A DNA stretch of 64,000 nucleotides, taken from contig NZ_JACSPQ010000001.1 of assembly GCF_014837055.1 (NCBI RefSeq), positions 361,035-425,034 of the forward strand, given 5' to 3'. This document shows, piece by piece, positions 1 to 8,714 of this stretch. How positions within the stretch are numbered: the stretch's first letter is position 1; each line of letters opens with the position of its first letter. The position numbers and the translations under genes are program-made. Under the pieces are notes generated by a model. It saw only the letters and a program-made list of their open reading frames with translations, ran no database searches and had not been told where the DNA came from. The DNA comes from Phocaeicola faecium (GTDB lineage: Bacteria; Bacteroidota; Bacteroidia; Bacteroidales; Bacteroidaceae).

Positions 1-535
1 TCAGCGTATAGTCCAGAAAGAAATAGTCACCGATGGAATAGATATTGTTGATGTATGCTCTGATCCCGTTTTTATTGGATACAATCTGGTTGAACTTTCT
101 CCTGCTTCCATAGACAGCCCAGGCATATCGTGCAATCTCAGCCATCGGCATGGAAACCTCCGGATTGATATAGGACTGTGTCTCATTGTAGGATACATTG
201 TAGATGGTAGAAGCATATTTGGGTGATTCGGTATAGAGGATGTCATACTGGGCAATATGACGCTCACCGATAATGGTTAGTGTACCCAGCAGTTCGTTTT
301 CCCTGTAACCTTCAGATAATATGGAATCATTCTCCAGATAAGGCTTGATGCGGACGATATTATCTGTACACTGATTGCCTATAATTTTAGTAGTGGAAAT
401 ATCCACCATTTTGATGTTTTCGGGCATGACAATGTGCGTGGTCACTTCCCGGTTGATGTATATCTTCTCGTTAGCCGACAGATGTACGGCTATGCCTGTG
501 ATAAGGCATGTTATCAGAAAAATTCTGGTTTTCAT
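1..535 (-). CDS. traN: Conjugative transposon protein TraN (partial, N-terminal 178 codons)
   Basis: The reading frame runs open from an ATG at 535 to the window edge, so the C-terminus is missing. The product starts with a signal peptide (MKTRIFLITCLITGIAVHLS) followed by a beta-rich domain of the TraN/DUF4138 type, including the stretch NEKIYINREVTTHIVMPENI. TraN is a periplasmic or outer-membrane component of the Bacteroidetes conjugation channel, analogous to a VirB9-type protein. It lies 50 bp downstream of traM on the same strand, which is the usual order. The family call rests on recognised sequence and gene order. Confidence 0.85.
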   Translation of the reverse strand, partial: MKTRIFLITCLITGIAVHLSANEKIYINREVTTHIVMPENIKMVDISTTKIIGNQCTDNIVRIKPYLENDSILSEGYRENELLGTLTIIGERHIAQYDILYTESPKYASTIYNVSYNETQSYINPEVSMPMAEIARYAWAVYGSRRKFNQIVSNKNGIRAYINNIYSIGDYFFLDYTL

Positions 536-585
536 ATTGGAATATTAAAATGTTACTATAATTTTCTTTGCTGTATTCAGATATA

Positions 586-1797
586 TTATCTCGCATCCTC
601 CGAGTTTATCAGGTAAACAATGGTATTGTACTTGATTTTCGCCTTGTTCTTTCTGATATTGGAAGATATTGCAGAGGTAGCAGAGTTGTACATGTTCTGC
701 AGCGACTGGAGTGCAATGGCCTCAGTCGAAATACCTGTACCGTAACCGTCACTGGATTCAAAGCTGATATTCTGCTGTACCGTGTTGGAACCGGCATCCT
801 TCATGAAATCACGGAATGCAGATTCAGGAACATAGAAGCCTTCCATACCGTCATTGTCAAATACAGAAAGCTTGACCTTGATGAACCTGTCGCCGATAAG
901 GATACTGGTTATGGAAGCCCTGACACGCTGCTGACCGAAACCTGTTACCGTTCCATAGAGGTAAGTTCCCTTTTTCAGCTTTGTATCGCTTACCGTCACA
1001 TCGTCCATAAGCTTGAATCGCAGACGTGTGCCTTCATGCGCCTTTGTAGTCTGGTCAATCATGGCACGTATCAGCTTGTTCTCGGCAAATTCATCCGGAG
1101 TAGTAACCGTATTGAATCTTTCGGCATTGGTGTCATTGGACTTGATTACCAGACTCGGACGGTTGCGTTCCCTTTCCTCCTGACGTACTTTAGCTATGGA
1201 ATCAGCCCTGTGCTTTCTTTCAGCTTCCTCTGCTTCCGGGTCTTTGATACCCAGTCCGCTTTCAATGGCCTTCTGCCGTTCATAGCTCCTCCGCTGAATC
1301 TCTTCAAGGTCACGTGCGAACTCGTCCTGTGAGGAATAGCCCATACCTCCGTAACCCGTTTCACTGTTTTCCGAAGGACCGTTTCCGTAAGCATATGCAT
1401 TGATATGCTTTCTTGATTCTGCAAGGGAACGCTCCAGTTTTTCAAGTTCTCTCTGCTGTCGCTGTCTTTCAGCTTCAGCTGCATCCAGTCTGTTCAGTTC
1501 CTCTTCGCTGTAGCCGTGTTCCAGTTCCTCCTTCTTCTGTTCTTCCTCCCCGATACCGCTGACGGCTGTGAAGGCATCCTCGTCACCGAAACGTCTGGAC
1601 ATCTCATACATTTTGTCTCCGGCTTCCTCGGCATTGGCCTGGGGAAGTTCCATGTTGATACGGTCTGTAGCTACCGTTCCGGCAGTTTCCTCACTACCGG
1701 AGAAGGTCTGCATCACGAAGTATACCAGTGCGCACAGCGGAACGAATATGACCAGCGGAAAGATATACTTGGGCTGTTTGAAATTAATCTTAATCAT
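586..1797 (-). CDS. traM: Conjugative transposon protein TraM
   Basis: This 403-aa protein has one membrane-spanning segment near residues 12-30 (YIFPLVIFVPLCALVYFV). A long charged coiled-coil region follows (EEEQKKEELEHG, then RQQRELEKLERSL), and then a C-terminal globular domain containing LKKGTYLYGTVTGFGQQRV. That layout is typical of Bacteroidetes TraM, the VirB10-like protein that spans the periplasm and links inner and outer membrane parts of the channel. Its start overlaps the end of the upstream gene by 4 bases, pointing to translational coupling. Length is normal for the family and no damage is visible. Confidence 0.9.
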   Translation of the reverse strand: MIKINFKQPKYIFPLVIFVPLCALVYFVMQTFSGSEETAGTVATDRINMELPQANAEEAGDKMYEMSRRFGDEDAFTAVSGIGEEEQKKEELEHGYSEEELNRLDAAEAERQRQQRELEKLERSLAESRKHINAYAYGNGPSENSETGYGGMGYSSQDEFARDLEEIQRRSYERQKAIESGLGIKDPEAEEAERKHRADSIAKVRQEERERNRPSLVIKSNDTNAERFNTVTTPDEFAENKLIRAMIDQTTKAHEGTRLRFKLMDDVTVSDTKLKKGTYLYGTVTGFGQQRVRASITSILIGDRFIKVKLSVFDNDGMEGFYVPESAFRDFMKDAGSNTVQQNISFESSDGYGTGISTEAIALQSLQNMYNSATSAISSNIRKNKAKIKYNTIVYLINSEDAR

Positions 1798-2282
1798 GGG
1801 TTATCATTGTTTTTAATGGATTTGACTATATTTTCCAGCTGCCGGTATTTGAGGATGATCCGCAAGGAATCCTCACGACTCTTTACTGGTATGGCAATCA
1901 TGGAGTCCAGTTCATGACGCAGTAACTGTCCCTTTACCGTCATGTCCGTCAATACACTGCGGTGAATGTCCTTGTTTGCCTGGATGGTACGGAATCCCTG
2001 AAACACCGGTTCCATTGCGGCTATCGAACTGACATCTGGCTCACTCTGTTTCCCGTTGCCGGAATCTATGGCTACGGTACTTACAAGTAGCAGAAGCAGC
2101 GTTCCCGCTACACCTGCGAATGTCGTTTTCGGATGTTTAGCCGCACATCTGTTGGCCAGTCTGATTCTTGCGGCCAGACGGTATCTTGTTCCGATGACAC
2201 CCAGTTTGGGCTGCAACCACGACCTGACAAGCAGATGCGTTTTCAGACGGCTTTCCTGTATCTTTTTTCTGAATGATTTCAT
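1794..2282 (-). CDS. TraL-like small membrane protein of the conjugation operon
   Basis: This 162-aa protein has a basic N-terminus, a single hydrophobic segment near residues 57-71 (AGVAGTLLLLLVSTVAI) and a charged periplasmic C-terminal half. It sits between traK and traM and overlaps traM by 4 bp, the position of traL in Bacteroides conjugative transposons. The sequence itself is not strongly diagnostic, and it is longer than the usual TraL of about 100 aa. The name is inferred mainly from position. Confidence 0.55.
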   Translation of the reverse strand: MKSFRKKIQESRLKTHLLVRSWLQPKLGVIGTRYRLAARIRLANRCAAKHPKTTFAGVAGTLLLLLVSTVAIDSGNGKQSEPDVSSIAAMEPVFQGFRTIQANKDIHRSVLTDMTVKGQLLRHELDSMIAIPVKSREDSLRIILKYRQLENIVKSIKNNDNP

Positions 2283-2294
2283 AATATCAGTATA

Positions 2295-2655
2295 TCAATA
2301 GTCCAAATCCCTGTTTTCAAGAGTCCTCCAGCCGGTAATGAGCAGACCGTGCGGATTGTTCCTTGTCCTCGGTACGGACTCGATGTAACCTGTTGTCACC
2401 ATCGAGCGTCTGATGTCCCTGGTCCTGCGCTTGATAAGCTGCGTACCGTAATAGGTAAACTTCCGTTCATGTTCGTCAAACTGAATGGAGTCACACATGA
2501 TGGTGCAGACAGCCGAAGAGGAAATGATGTCAGAGTAGAAACCGTTCTCGTCCATGGCCTGTTTCTGTTTCAGCGCAGTCCCGTCAGCCATATACATTGC
2601 TTTCCCTACCGTCCATTTGATATAGTCGTTGTCGGGCGGCAGGTTGAAGAAATAC
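2295..2655 (-). pseudogene. traK: traK, 3' part (gene split by IME-1)
   Basis: The frame encodes the C-terminal 120 residues or so of TraK, beginning in the motif QYFFNLPPDNDYIKW and ending RTLENRDLDY. It has no start of its own because the gene was cut at the 7-bp core at 2656-2662. The matching 5' part lies at 20,322-20,550, 17.7 kb away. Joining the two at one copy of the core gives an uninterrupted 198-aa TraK (...QLFH-QYFFNLPP...), the usual family length. TraK is a VirB8-like inner-membrane component. The gene should be non-functional while IME-1 is integrated. An internal ATG at 2597 could give only a truncated product. Confidence 0.9.
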
Positions 2656-2675
2656 TGGTGGACTTTCTTTATATA
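2656..2675. repeat. Left attachment site of IME-1
   Basis: Core TGGTGGA at 2656-2662 is shared with the right end. The decamer TCTTTATATA at 2666-2675 is repeated inverted at 20,302-20,311. The core lies within the FHQYFF codons of traK. Confidence 0.8.
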
Positions 2676-2954
2676 ACGATATAATCAACTGTATTACAGT
2701 AAATAGCACTTATTACTATTTCTTGAAGTAACAAGACAGAAACAACATAGGTGATTTATGAGAACTCAAAGGAATGTTTGCCAGACTTGCCTGATGGGTG
2801 CGAAAGAGGGGGTGTCTAATGCATCGACTTCCTGAATCAAAGATTCAGGTGCAACGCAGCATTTAACTATTCTGTAAAAACACAACCCTATGGTTGTTCG
2901 GTTCTGGATAATTATTGTACCTTTGCAATCAAGACAGGAAAAGGATGTATTTCA
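2663..2954. other. Left-end non-coding region of IME-1
   Basis: No gene is seen in these 292 bases. They hold the left recombinase site, a perfect 8-bp hairpin (CCTGAATC-aaa-GATTCAGG, 2831-2849) and the promoter of the XRE gene. Recombinase arm-binding sites are likely here but cannot be assigned. Confidence 0.5.
2894..2925 (+). promoter_or_regulatory. Bacteroidales-type promoter of the XRE-ORF6N pair
   Basis: A -33-like TTG at 2894-2896 and a TACCTTTG core (-7) at 2918-2925 fit the sigma-ABfr consensus. The start codon at 2955 leaves a leader of about 25 nt. Confidence 0.6.
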
Positions 2955-3248
2955 ATGGACACAACGGCAGATAAAACGCTTTCCGTTGCTTCGGTGCCGG
3001 AAGCGCAAAGGATGGAACAGGATATAAAGGATTGGGCGCAGTATTCTCAATGGATTGCCGCTGCCATGTCCAAACGGATGTCGGAACTTGGCTTGACACA
3101 GAAAATGCTTGCCGAAAAGATGGGCTGCACCCAGCAGTACATATCCAAGGTGTTGAAAGGGAAAAAGAATATGTCGTTGGAAACCATCTGCAAGATTGAA
3201 AATGCATTGGGCATTGAGATTATCAAAAACCTGAATGAAATTAAGTAG
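2955..3248 (+). CDS. XRE-family helix-turn-helix regulator
   Basis: A 97-aa protein with an HTH_3 domain at about residues 40-92. The helix pair is visible in [20 protein letters not shown], followed by [22 protein letters not shown]. The N-terminal extension is a short helical region. HigA- and SinR-like proteins of this size act as DNA-binding repressors, often as antitoxins or element regulators. No toxin-sized partner lies directly before it. The next gene overlaps its end or starts 10 bp after it, suggesting a two-gene operon. Its role is probably control of the left end of IME-1, which is inference. Confidence 0.8.
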   Translation: MDTTADKTLSVASVPEAQRMEQDIKDWAQYSQWIAAAMSKRMSELGLTQKMLAEKMGCTQQYISKVLKGKKNMSLETICKIENALGIEIIKNLNEIK

Positions 3249-3258
3249 TAAAAGAGGT

Positions 3259-4197
3259 ATGGCTAAAGACAGGGAAAAGATAGAGGACAAGGCAAATGAA
3301 CCGGTCGCAAATTGCGACCAGTCACCTATGGCTGCCGATATACAGCCGATGATTCGAGTAATCAGAGGTCAGCAAGTTATTATTGACAGGGATTTGGCTT
3401 TGTTGTATGGTGTGGAAACCAGAGCATTGAATCAGGCAGTAAAACGTAATATCGAGCGGTTTCCTGACGACTTCATGTTTCAACTGGACAAAGAAGATGT
3501 TGAAATCTTGAAATCACAAAATGTGACTTCAAGTTGGGGTGGCGACAGAAGGTTGCCTTATGCTTTCACCGAACAAGGTATCGCCATGCTTAGCTCCGTC
3601 TTGAAATCACAGACTGCGGTGGAAGTGAACATCCGCATCATGAGAGCCTTTGTGTCCATGCGCCGTTTCATCGCTACCAATGCCCAACTGTTCCAACGGC
3701 TTGAAACGATAGAATATCATCAGCTTGAAATGAAACGGCATCAGGAGGTGACGGACAAGCGCATCGACGAGGTGTTCAAACGACTGGAAGCCAATATTCC
3801 TCCCATGCAGGGTATATTCTACGACGGGCAGGTGTTTGATGCTTACCGTTTTGTATCTGACTTGATACGAAAGGCAAAACGCACCATTGCGCTGATTGAT
3901 AACTATGTGGATGATACGGTACTGACCCTGCTCGACAAAAGGGAAAAAGGAGTGACTGCCACTATCTACACACAACGTGTAAGCGACCGGTTCCAACTGG
4001 ATGTTGACCGTCACAACGCTCAATATCCGCCAGTCAGGATAGAGCGGTTAAACAAAGCGCATGACCGTTTTCTGCTTATAGACGACGAAGTGTACCACAT
4101 CGGGGCATCGATTAAGGATTTGGGCAAAAAGTGGTTCGGGTTCACGCTTATGCGTGACATTCCGGCCTCAGAAATCATCAATAGAATCAAGGATTAG
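3259..4197 (+). CDS. ORF6N-domain protein with PLD-like C-terminal half
   Basis: The N-terminal part (about residues 25-120) carries an ORF6N DNA-binding domain of the kind found in phage and mobile-element proteins, with [21 protein letters not shown] and [10 protein letters not shown]. After a coiled-coil stretch, the C-terminal half (about 190-305) resembles a phospholipase-D-like fold, with [14 protein letters not shown] and [20 protein letters not shown]. The motif is HDRF, so the second catalytic position of HxK is not canonical. I chose the ATG at 3259 because AAGAGG precedes it. An ATG at 3235 overlapping the XRE gene by 14 bp is the alternative. Such ORF6N proteins are common on Bacteroides elements and their exact role is unknown. 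Confidence 0.75.
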   Translation: MAKDREKIEDKANEPVANCDQSPMAADIQPMIRVIRGQQVIIDRDLALLYGVETRALNQAVKRNIERFPDDFMFQLDKEDVEILKSQNVTSSWGGDRRLPYAFTEQGIAMLSSVLKSQTAVEVNIRIMRAFVSMRRFIATNAQLFQRLETIEYHQLEMKRHQEVTDKRIDEVFKRLEANIPPMQGIFYDGQVFDAYRFVSDLIRKAKRTIALIDNYVDDTVLTLLDKREKGVTATIYTQRVSDRFQLDVDRHNAQYPPVRIERLNKAHDRFLLIDDEVYHIGASIKDLGKKWFGFTLMRDIPASEIINRIKD

Positions 4198-4350
4198 CCA
4201 ATGCACGAATTGTTTTTTGATGCGTTATTCTCATCATGGGGCAAGCTTGGACGGCCCTATTTTATTGACTATTAGCCATATTAATTATTATTTTTGAATT
4301 CTTTTTTGAAATACATATTCCCCAATATTCAGAATAACGGAAAAACCTTG

Positions 4351-4358
4351 TAATTTTG
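4351..4358 (+). promoter_or_regulatory. Promoter -7 element for the AraC-type gene
   Basis: TAATTTTG matches the Bacteroidales -7 consensus TAnnTTTG about 70 bp before the AraC-type start. No good -33 box was seen, which could fit an activated or weak promoter. Confidence 0.35.
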
Positions 4359-4429
4359 TACCCGGCAAGTGGGAAAGTAACCGATAATCTTTCTGCAAGC
4401 CTGAGATATTAACAAAAAACAAGGTAATA

Positions 4430-5530
4430 ATGGATTATACAATATACGAATTTTCGCTTTTCATTGCGTTGCCGTTGATGCTGTTCTTCGGCTTTTATTT
4501 TTTGTTGGCCAAAATACCGGAAAAAGTCATTTTCGGAAATTATCTGCGCTCCCGTCGGATCATAGGGATAGCATTGCTGCTGCTTGCCGCCAATTATTCG
4601 GTGCATTTCTTTTTTGGAATCCGGTTCAAGAACGCCAATGCGGCCATTTTGATGAACCTTTCGACCTACTTCCTGTGTTACTGGCTTTTCAGCTCGGCAC
4701 TCACGACATTGCTGGACCGCTTTTACATCACAAAGCGCCGTTTGCGGACGCATATCAGCCTTTGGGTCATTTTTTCCATCCTTTCCTGCATCGTGCTGAT
4801 GTTGTTGCCGGAAGGGATTTTGCAGACAATTGCGCTGTTTGCTCTGGCTGCGTGGCTGGTCACTTATGGATTCGTCTTGGCCCGCAGGCTTATTCTGGCA
4901 TATAACCGTGCCATCAGGATTTTCAACGAAACGTATTCGGATGACATAGGCGCGTATATCAAGTGGCTTTCTATTTTCACATGGTGGGCTGTCATATTCG
5001 GCGTGGGATGCGGACTGCTCACATTCCTGCCTGACAAATACGTTTATATCTGGATTCTGTCATCCATCCCGTTCTACGGCTATCTGTTTTATTCCTACCA
5101 GAACTACATGATATTCTATGAGCAGGTGGAGCGTACGCTGGAGATAGAGAACGCGGCGGATGATGAGAAGAAAAAGACGGAAACAGAAAAGGAATCACCC
5201 AAATATTTCGACGGCATAGAAAGCAGCCTGATGCCTTGGCTGGAAAACAAGAGCTATACGCAATCCGGATTCACCATACAGGACATGGCGAAAACGCTCG
5301 GCACCAACAGGACTTATCTGAATGCTTACATAAAGGACAAATATCATGCGACATTCTGCGAATGGATAACCGGCCTTCGGTTGGAATACGCGAAGACCAT
5401 GCTGAAGGAGCATCCGGAAATGAGCATACAAAAAATCGCGGAGTCGTCAGGCTTTTTGTCCCGCAGTTATTTTATCAAGTCGTTCACTGAAAAGGAAGGA
5501 TGCACACCCGCCAAATGGAGAAAACCATAG
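4430..5530 (+). CDS. Membrane-anchored AraC-family regulator (7TM plus HTH)
   Basis: A 366-aa protein. Residues 1 to about 230 form about seven hydrophobic membrane segments (for example FIALPLMLFFGFYFLLA and IIGIALLLLAANYSVHFFF). After an acidic linker, residues 260-366 form an AraC-type double helix-turn-helix (FTIQDMAKTLGTNRTYLNAY; GLRLEYAKTMLKEHPEMSIQ; IAESSGFLSRSYFIKSF). This layout suggests a receptor that senses something at or in the membrane and directly controls transcription. It sits immediately upstream of the fimbrial operon and of four tandem 17-bp repeats, which are plausible binding sites. Similar regulators accompany fimbrillin loci in Bacteroidales. The ligand is unknown. 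Confidence 0.85.
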   Translation: MDYTIYEFSLFIALPLMLFFGFYFLLAKIPEKVIFGNYLRSRRIIGIALLLLAANYSVHFFFGIRFKNANAAILMNLSTYFLCYWLFSSALTTLLDRFYITKRRLRTHISLWVIFSILSCIVLMLLPEGILQTIALFALAAWLVTYGFVLARRLILAYNRAIRIFNETYSDDIGAYIKWLSIFTWWAVIFGVGCGLLTFLPDKYVYIWILSSIPFYGYLFYSYQNYMIFYEQVERTLEIENAADDEKKKTETEKESPKYFDGIESSLMPWLENKSYTQSGFTIQDMAKTLGTNRTYLNAYIKDKYHATFCEWITGLRLEYAKTMLKEHPEMSIQKIAESSGFLSRSYFIKSFTEKEGCTPAKWRKP

Positions 5531-5553
5531 CCAGATACACGGGTTGCGGATTT

Positions 5554-5632
5554 GTGCTCAATCAACAAAAAGTGCTCAATCAACAAAAATAAGTGCTCAT
5601 ATAACAATTTGCAAAGTGCTCATACAACAAAT
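5554..5632 (+). repeat. Four tandem 17-bp repeats upstream of the fimbrial promoter
   Basis: Imperfect direct repeats GTGCTCAatCAACAAAA start at 5554, 5572, 5593 and 5616 (spacing 18, 21 and 23 bp). The GTGCTCA half is invariant. They end 44 bp before the -33 box of the fimbrial operon, the right place for activator sites. The AraC-type gene just upstream is the obvious candidate binder. Confidence 0.75.
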
Positions 5633-5675
5633 TCTATAAATGCTGATTATTGACTGAAAATAATCGGCGGAGCAT

Positions 5676-5706
5676 TTTGCGCGACAGATGTTTTTCCATA
5701 ATTTTG
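5676..5706 (+). promoter_or_regulatory. Promoter of the fimbrial operon
   Basis: TTTG at 5676-5679 and TAATTTTG at 5699-5706 with a 19-bp spacer match the Bacteroidales consensus exactly. The start codon at 5738 leaves a leader of about 25 nt. Confidence 0.8.
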
Positions 5707-5737
5707 TGGATGGCAACTGATAATAAATCAAGTTTAT

Positions 5738-6871
5738 ATGAGCAAAAAAATCCTATTTTTCACCCTATTTCTGTGGCTGACGGCAGTAATTGTACCTGTC
5801 TTTGCGCAAGAGAAAGCGGACACCACCTACACCTTCCGTTTCGTACCACAGAAGGATATGTTCTATGTGCCGCTTGACGGCAACGACCGGGAACTTGCCC
5901 GGCTGCTGGAATGCGTGCGCCGGAACAAGGACAGCATACTCAGCGGCAGTCTTCCGCTCTATGTGGACGGCTACTGCAATTCCCTTGACAGCGAAAAGGA
6001 AAACCTGCGGATGGCCGCCATCCGTTCCAACCGTGTGAAATCGGAACTCATTGTGCGCGGCGGAATCAAAGAGGAATGTTTCATCACCAAGCCCCACGCC
6101 AAAAGCCATGCTGCCGACGGTGATTTAGTCATCGTCCGTCTGACAGTACCTGCACCGGAAGCATCCGCCACTGAATCGGAAGGGCTAAGCAAGGCAGAGG
6201 AAGAACGCCTTGCCGCCGAACGAGCCGAACAGGAACGCAAAGCTACTGAAGAACGGCGCAAGGCTGAAGAAGCACGCCACGCTACCGAAAAAGCGGAAGC
6301 TGACAGACCTGCCAAAGAACAGGCGGCAAGGCAAGCTGAACAGCACCAAGAGATAACTGCCACTCCGTTGGAATCCCCATCATCTGCCCATTACCATTTT
6401 GCCCTGCGTGCCAACCTGCTGCGTTGGGCGACACTCACCCCCGACTTGGGCTTGGAGTGGCGCGTCCATCCCTCGTGGGGAATCCTCGTAAACGGCTCGT
6501 GGACTTCTTGGAGCTGGAGCGACAAAGACCGCCGCTATGCACTCTGGGAAGTGGCTCCGGAAGTGCGTTACTACATGGGCGAGAAGAAAGCCTGGTATCT
6601 GGGTGCTATGTTCAAGGCCGGACAGTTCAACTACAAGCTCTCCGAAACAGGCAAGCAGGGCGACCTGATGGGTGGCGGCATCACTGCCGGCTACCGGCTG
6701 CGGCTGAACAAGGCATTAGATCTTGATTTCAACCTCGGCTTGGGCTACCTGAATGCCGACTATGAGAAATATGAAGTCATCGACGGTGTGCGCGTACGCC
6801 GTGGCAACGAGACAAAGGACTGGTGGGGCCCCATCAATGCCGGTGTGACATTGGTATGGAAGTTATTCTAA
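5738..6871 (+). CDS. DUF3575-type outer-membrane protein with OmpA-like N-terminal part
   Basis: A 377-aa protein. A signal peptide (LFFTLFLWLTAVIVPVFA) ends near residue 23. Residues 60-130 resemble an OmpA-like periplasmic region (LYVDGYCNS, then NLRMAAIRSNRVKSELIVRG). Residues 140-205 are a charged Ala/Glu/Arg-rich coiled coil. The C-terminal 165 residues form a DUF3575-like beta-barrel segment ending in the aromatic GVTLVWKLF. Genes of this type head fimbrial operons in Bacteroidales and may anchor or assemble the fimbriae. It is the first gene of the operon, 16 bp ahead of the next. It differs from classical OmpA in having the peptidoglycan-like part first. Confidence 0.75.
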   Translation: MSKKILFFTLFLWLTAVIVPVFAQEKADTTYTFRFVPQKDMFYVPLDGNDRELARLLECVRRNKDSILSGSLPLYVDGYCNSLDSEKENLRMAAIRSNRVKSELIVRGGIKEECFITKPHAKSHAADGDLVIVRLTVPAPEASATESEGLSKAEEERLAAERAEQERKATEERRKAEEARHATEKAEADRPAKEQAARQAEQHQEITATPLESPSSAHYHFALRANLLRWATLTPDLGLEWRVHPSWGILVNGSWTSWSWSDKDRRYALWEVAPEVRYYMGEKKAWYLGAMFKAGQFNYKLSETGKQGDLMGGGITAGYRLRLNKALDLDFNLGLGYLNADYEKYEVIDGVRVRRGNETKDWWGPINAGVTLVWKLF

Positions 6872-6887
6872 CTCGGAGGAATCGAAT

Positions 6888-7775
6888 ATGAAAGCAAGAC
6901 AATATATAAATATGATGGGAATGGCAGCCGCCGTGCTGCTCTCTTCCTGCGTGAAGGACACGCTTTATGACACGCCGCATCCCGACTACGGGAAGATTGC
7001 GGTGACAGCCGACTGGTCGGCCCGCGGTGAGGGCATCGACATACCTGCCACATGGACGGTCACCATGGGCGACTACACGGGTACGGAGACTTCCGCCACC
7101 CATGCCCCCGACCATCTGTTTGCTCCGGGCAGCTACACCCTTGCGGTGTGGAACCCGGCTGAAGGAATCACGGTAAGCGGCACCACCGCCACCGTTGCCG
7201 CAGCCACGGGAAACCGGGCAGGCACGGATGCCTTTGTAAACAATACTCCGGGATGGTTCTTCACCTATACGGAACAGTTGAGCATCGAGAAAGACAAGGA
7301 CTATCCGCTGACCGCCGCAATGAAGCAGCAGGTACGCGAGCTGACGCTTGTCGTCGAACCGACGGGTGATGCCGCCGGACGCATCACGGAGATTATTGCC
7401 CATCTGACGGGTGCAGCCGGAACACTCGACTTCGCAACCGATACCTACGGAGCCGCTTCGAGCGTCGTACTGCCCTTCACCAAGATAACCGAAGGTGATG
7501 ATGCCGGCAAGTGGAAAGCCACGGTGCGGCTGCTGGGTGTGACCGGCACGGAACAGTTGCTGACGGGCGAAATCCGCTATGCTGACGGCAACCCGACCCC
7601 CACCACGTTGAAAAGCGACCTTACGGAAGCTCTCAAGGAGTTCAACACCGGAAAGGGCGAATCGCTGACCCTCGGCGGAACGCTGGTTGAGACTCCCGAA
7701 GGCATGGAAGTGGACGGAGCCGGAATTACCGGCTGGGAAGAAGTGAAAGGTGATGATGTAAATGCCGATTTGTAA
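6888..7775 (+). CDS. FimB/Mfa2-type fimbrial lipoprotein
   Basis: A 295-aa lipoprotein with signal peptide and lipobox (AVLLSSC, Cys at about residue 21). The rest is a beta-rich two-domain body with no transmembrane segment, including GKIAVTADWSARGEGIDIPA and a C-terminal GWEEVKGDDVNADL. The start of the mature part (DTLYDTPHPDYGKI) resembles DUF5119/FimB/Mfa2 anchor proteins, which attach fimbriae to the outer membrane and limit their length. It lies between the DUF3575 gene and three fimbrillin genes in one operon. The anchor role is inferred from family resemblance and position. Confidence 0.75.
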   Translation: MKARQYINMMGMAAAVLLSSCVKDTLYDTPHPDYGKIAVTADWSARGEGIDIPATWTVTMGDYTGTETSATHAPDHLFAPGSYTLAVWNPAEGITVSGTTATVAAATGNRAGTDAFVNNTPGWFFTYTEQLSIEKDKDYPLTAAMKQQVRELTLVVEPTGDAAGRITEIIAHLTGAAGTLDFATDTYGAASSVVLPFTKITEGDDAGKWKATVRLLGVTGTEQLLTGEIRYADGNPTPTTLKSDLTEALKEFNTGKGESLTLGGTLVETPEGMEVDGAGITGWEEVKGDDVNADL

Positions 7776-7795
7776 CTAATAAAATGACAGATATA

Positions 7796-8686
7796 ATGAA
7801 GACAAGATTTTTTGCACTTGCGGCGCTCGCCCTCGCACTGGCAGCCTGCAATAACGACAACGAGATTCTGAACAATGACGGTCCCGTGGCCGCCCGGTTT
7901 ATCGCCGACATCGCCCCCGCCACCCGCGCCAGCGGAACCACATGGGATAACGGAGACCGCATCGGCGTCACCGACATCGGCAACGACACCCAGTACGGTA
8001 ACGTGCCTTTCATCCTGAAGAACGGGAAATTTGAGGCAGAAGAAAAGGTCATCTATATCGAAGATGCAAAGACCCATACTTTCCGCGCCTACTATCCGTA
8101 CAACGCGGCGGGAGGCACCCTCGCAGCCACGACCGATGCCACGGCGCAGCAGAACCAGCCTGCCATCGACTTCCTCTTTGCTTCAGGAGCCACGGGGGAC
8201 AAAAACAGCCCGGTAGTGAGCTTCACCGACAAAACGAAGGATGGCGGTGCAGACAACTCCTTCCACCACCGCATGAGCCAGATAACCCTTACCTTCGAGG
8301 CGGGCGACGGCGTGGATTTCAGTATGATCAAGCCTGAACGTTACACGCTGGACGGATTGAAACTCACCGGTACGTTCAACACGGCCGACGGCATTGCCAC
8401 CGCAGACGACGGGGCACAGACCGGAGAACTGACCATGGAGCTGGCCGACGGCAACCTCACGTCATCGGTCATCCTCTTCCCGCAGACAGCTGCATCCCTG
8501 CCGTTGACTGTGAATTACAGAAGTCAGAATTATCGTGCCACGCTCACCGTGCCCGAAGGCGCACTGCAGGCGGGCAACAACTATACCTATACCGTCAAGG
8601 TACGCAACAAAAACCTTGAAGTCAGCGAAGCCACCATTGCAAAGTGGAACGATGTAGACGGCGGAGAAGTGGGTGCTGACCTGTAA
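7796..8686 (+). CDS. Fimbrillin-family lipoprotein
   Basis: About 296 aa from the ATG at 7796. That start gives a proper lipoprotein signal (MKTRFFALAALALALAAC); an in-frame ATG at 7784 adds four residues before it. The mature part has fimbrillin-like features: ATRASGTTWDNGDRIGV near the N-terminus, FHHRMSQITLTFEAGDGVD in the middle, and the terminal strand motif GNNYTYTVKVRNKNLEVS. In this family the lipoprotein is cleaved by an Arg-specific protease and polymerised by strand exchange. The TRA site after PAT fits this. It probably forms the stalk or an accessory pilin. Confidence 0.8.
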   Translation: MKTRFFALAALALALAACNNDNEILNNDGPVAARFIADIAPATRASGTTWDNGDRIGVTDIGNDTQYGNVPFILKNGKFEAEEKVIYIEDAKTHTFRAYYPYNAAGGTLAATTDATAQQNQPAIDFLFASGATGDKNSPVVSFTDKTKDGGADNSFHHRMSQITLTFEAGDGVDFSMIKPERYTLDGLKLTGTFNTADGIATADDGAQTGELTMELADGNLTSSVILFPQTAASLPLTVNYRSQNYRATLTVPEGALQAGNNYTYTVKVRNKNLEVSEATIAKWNDVDGGEVGADL

Positions 8687-8714
8687 GACAATGAAGAATT
8701 AAGAATGAAGAATT

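Noticed and set aside
5554-5632. CRISPR array
   Set aside because: The repeats are 17 bp with only 1-6 bp between them and sit at a promoter; no spacers, no cas genes.
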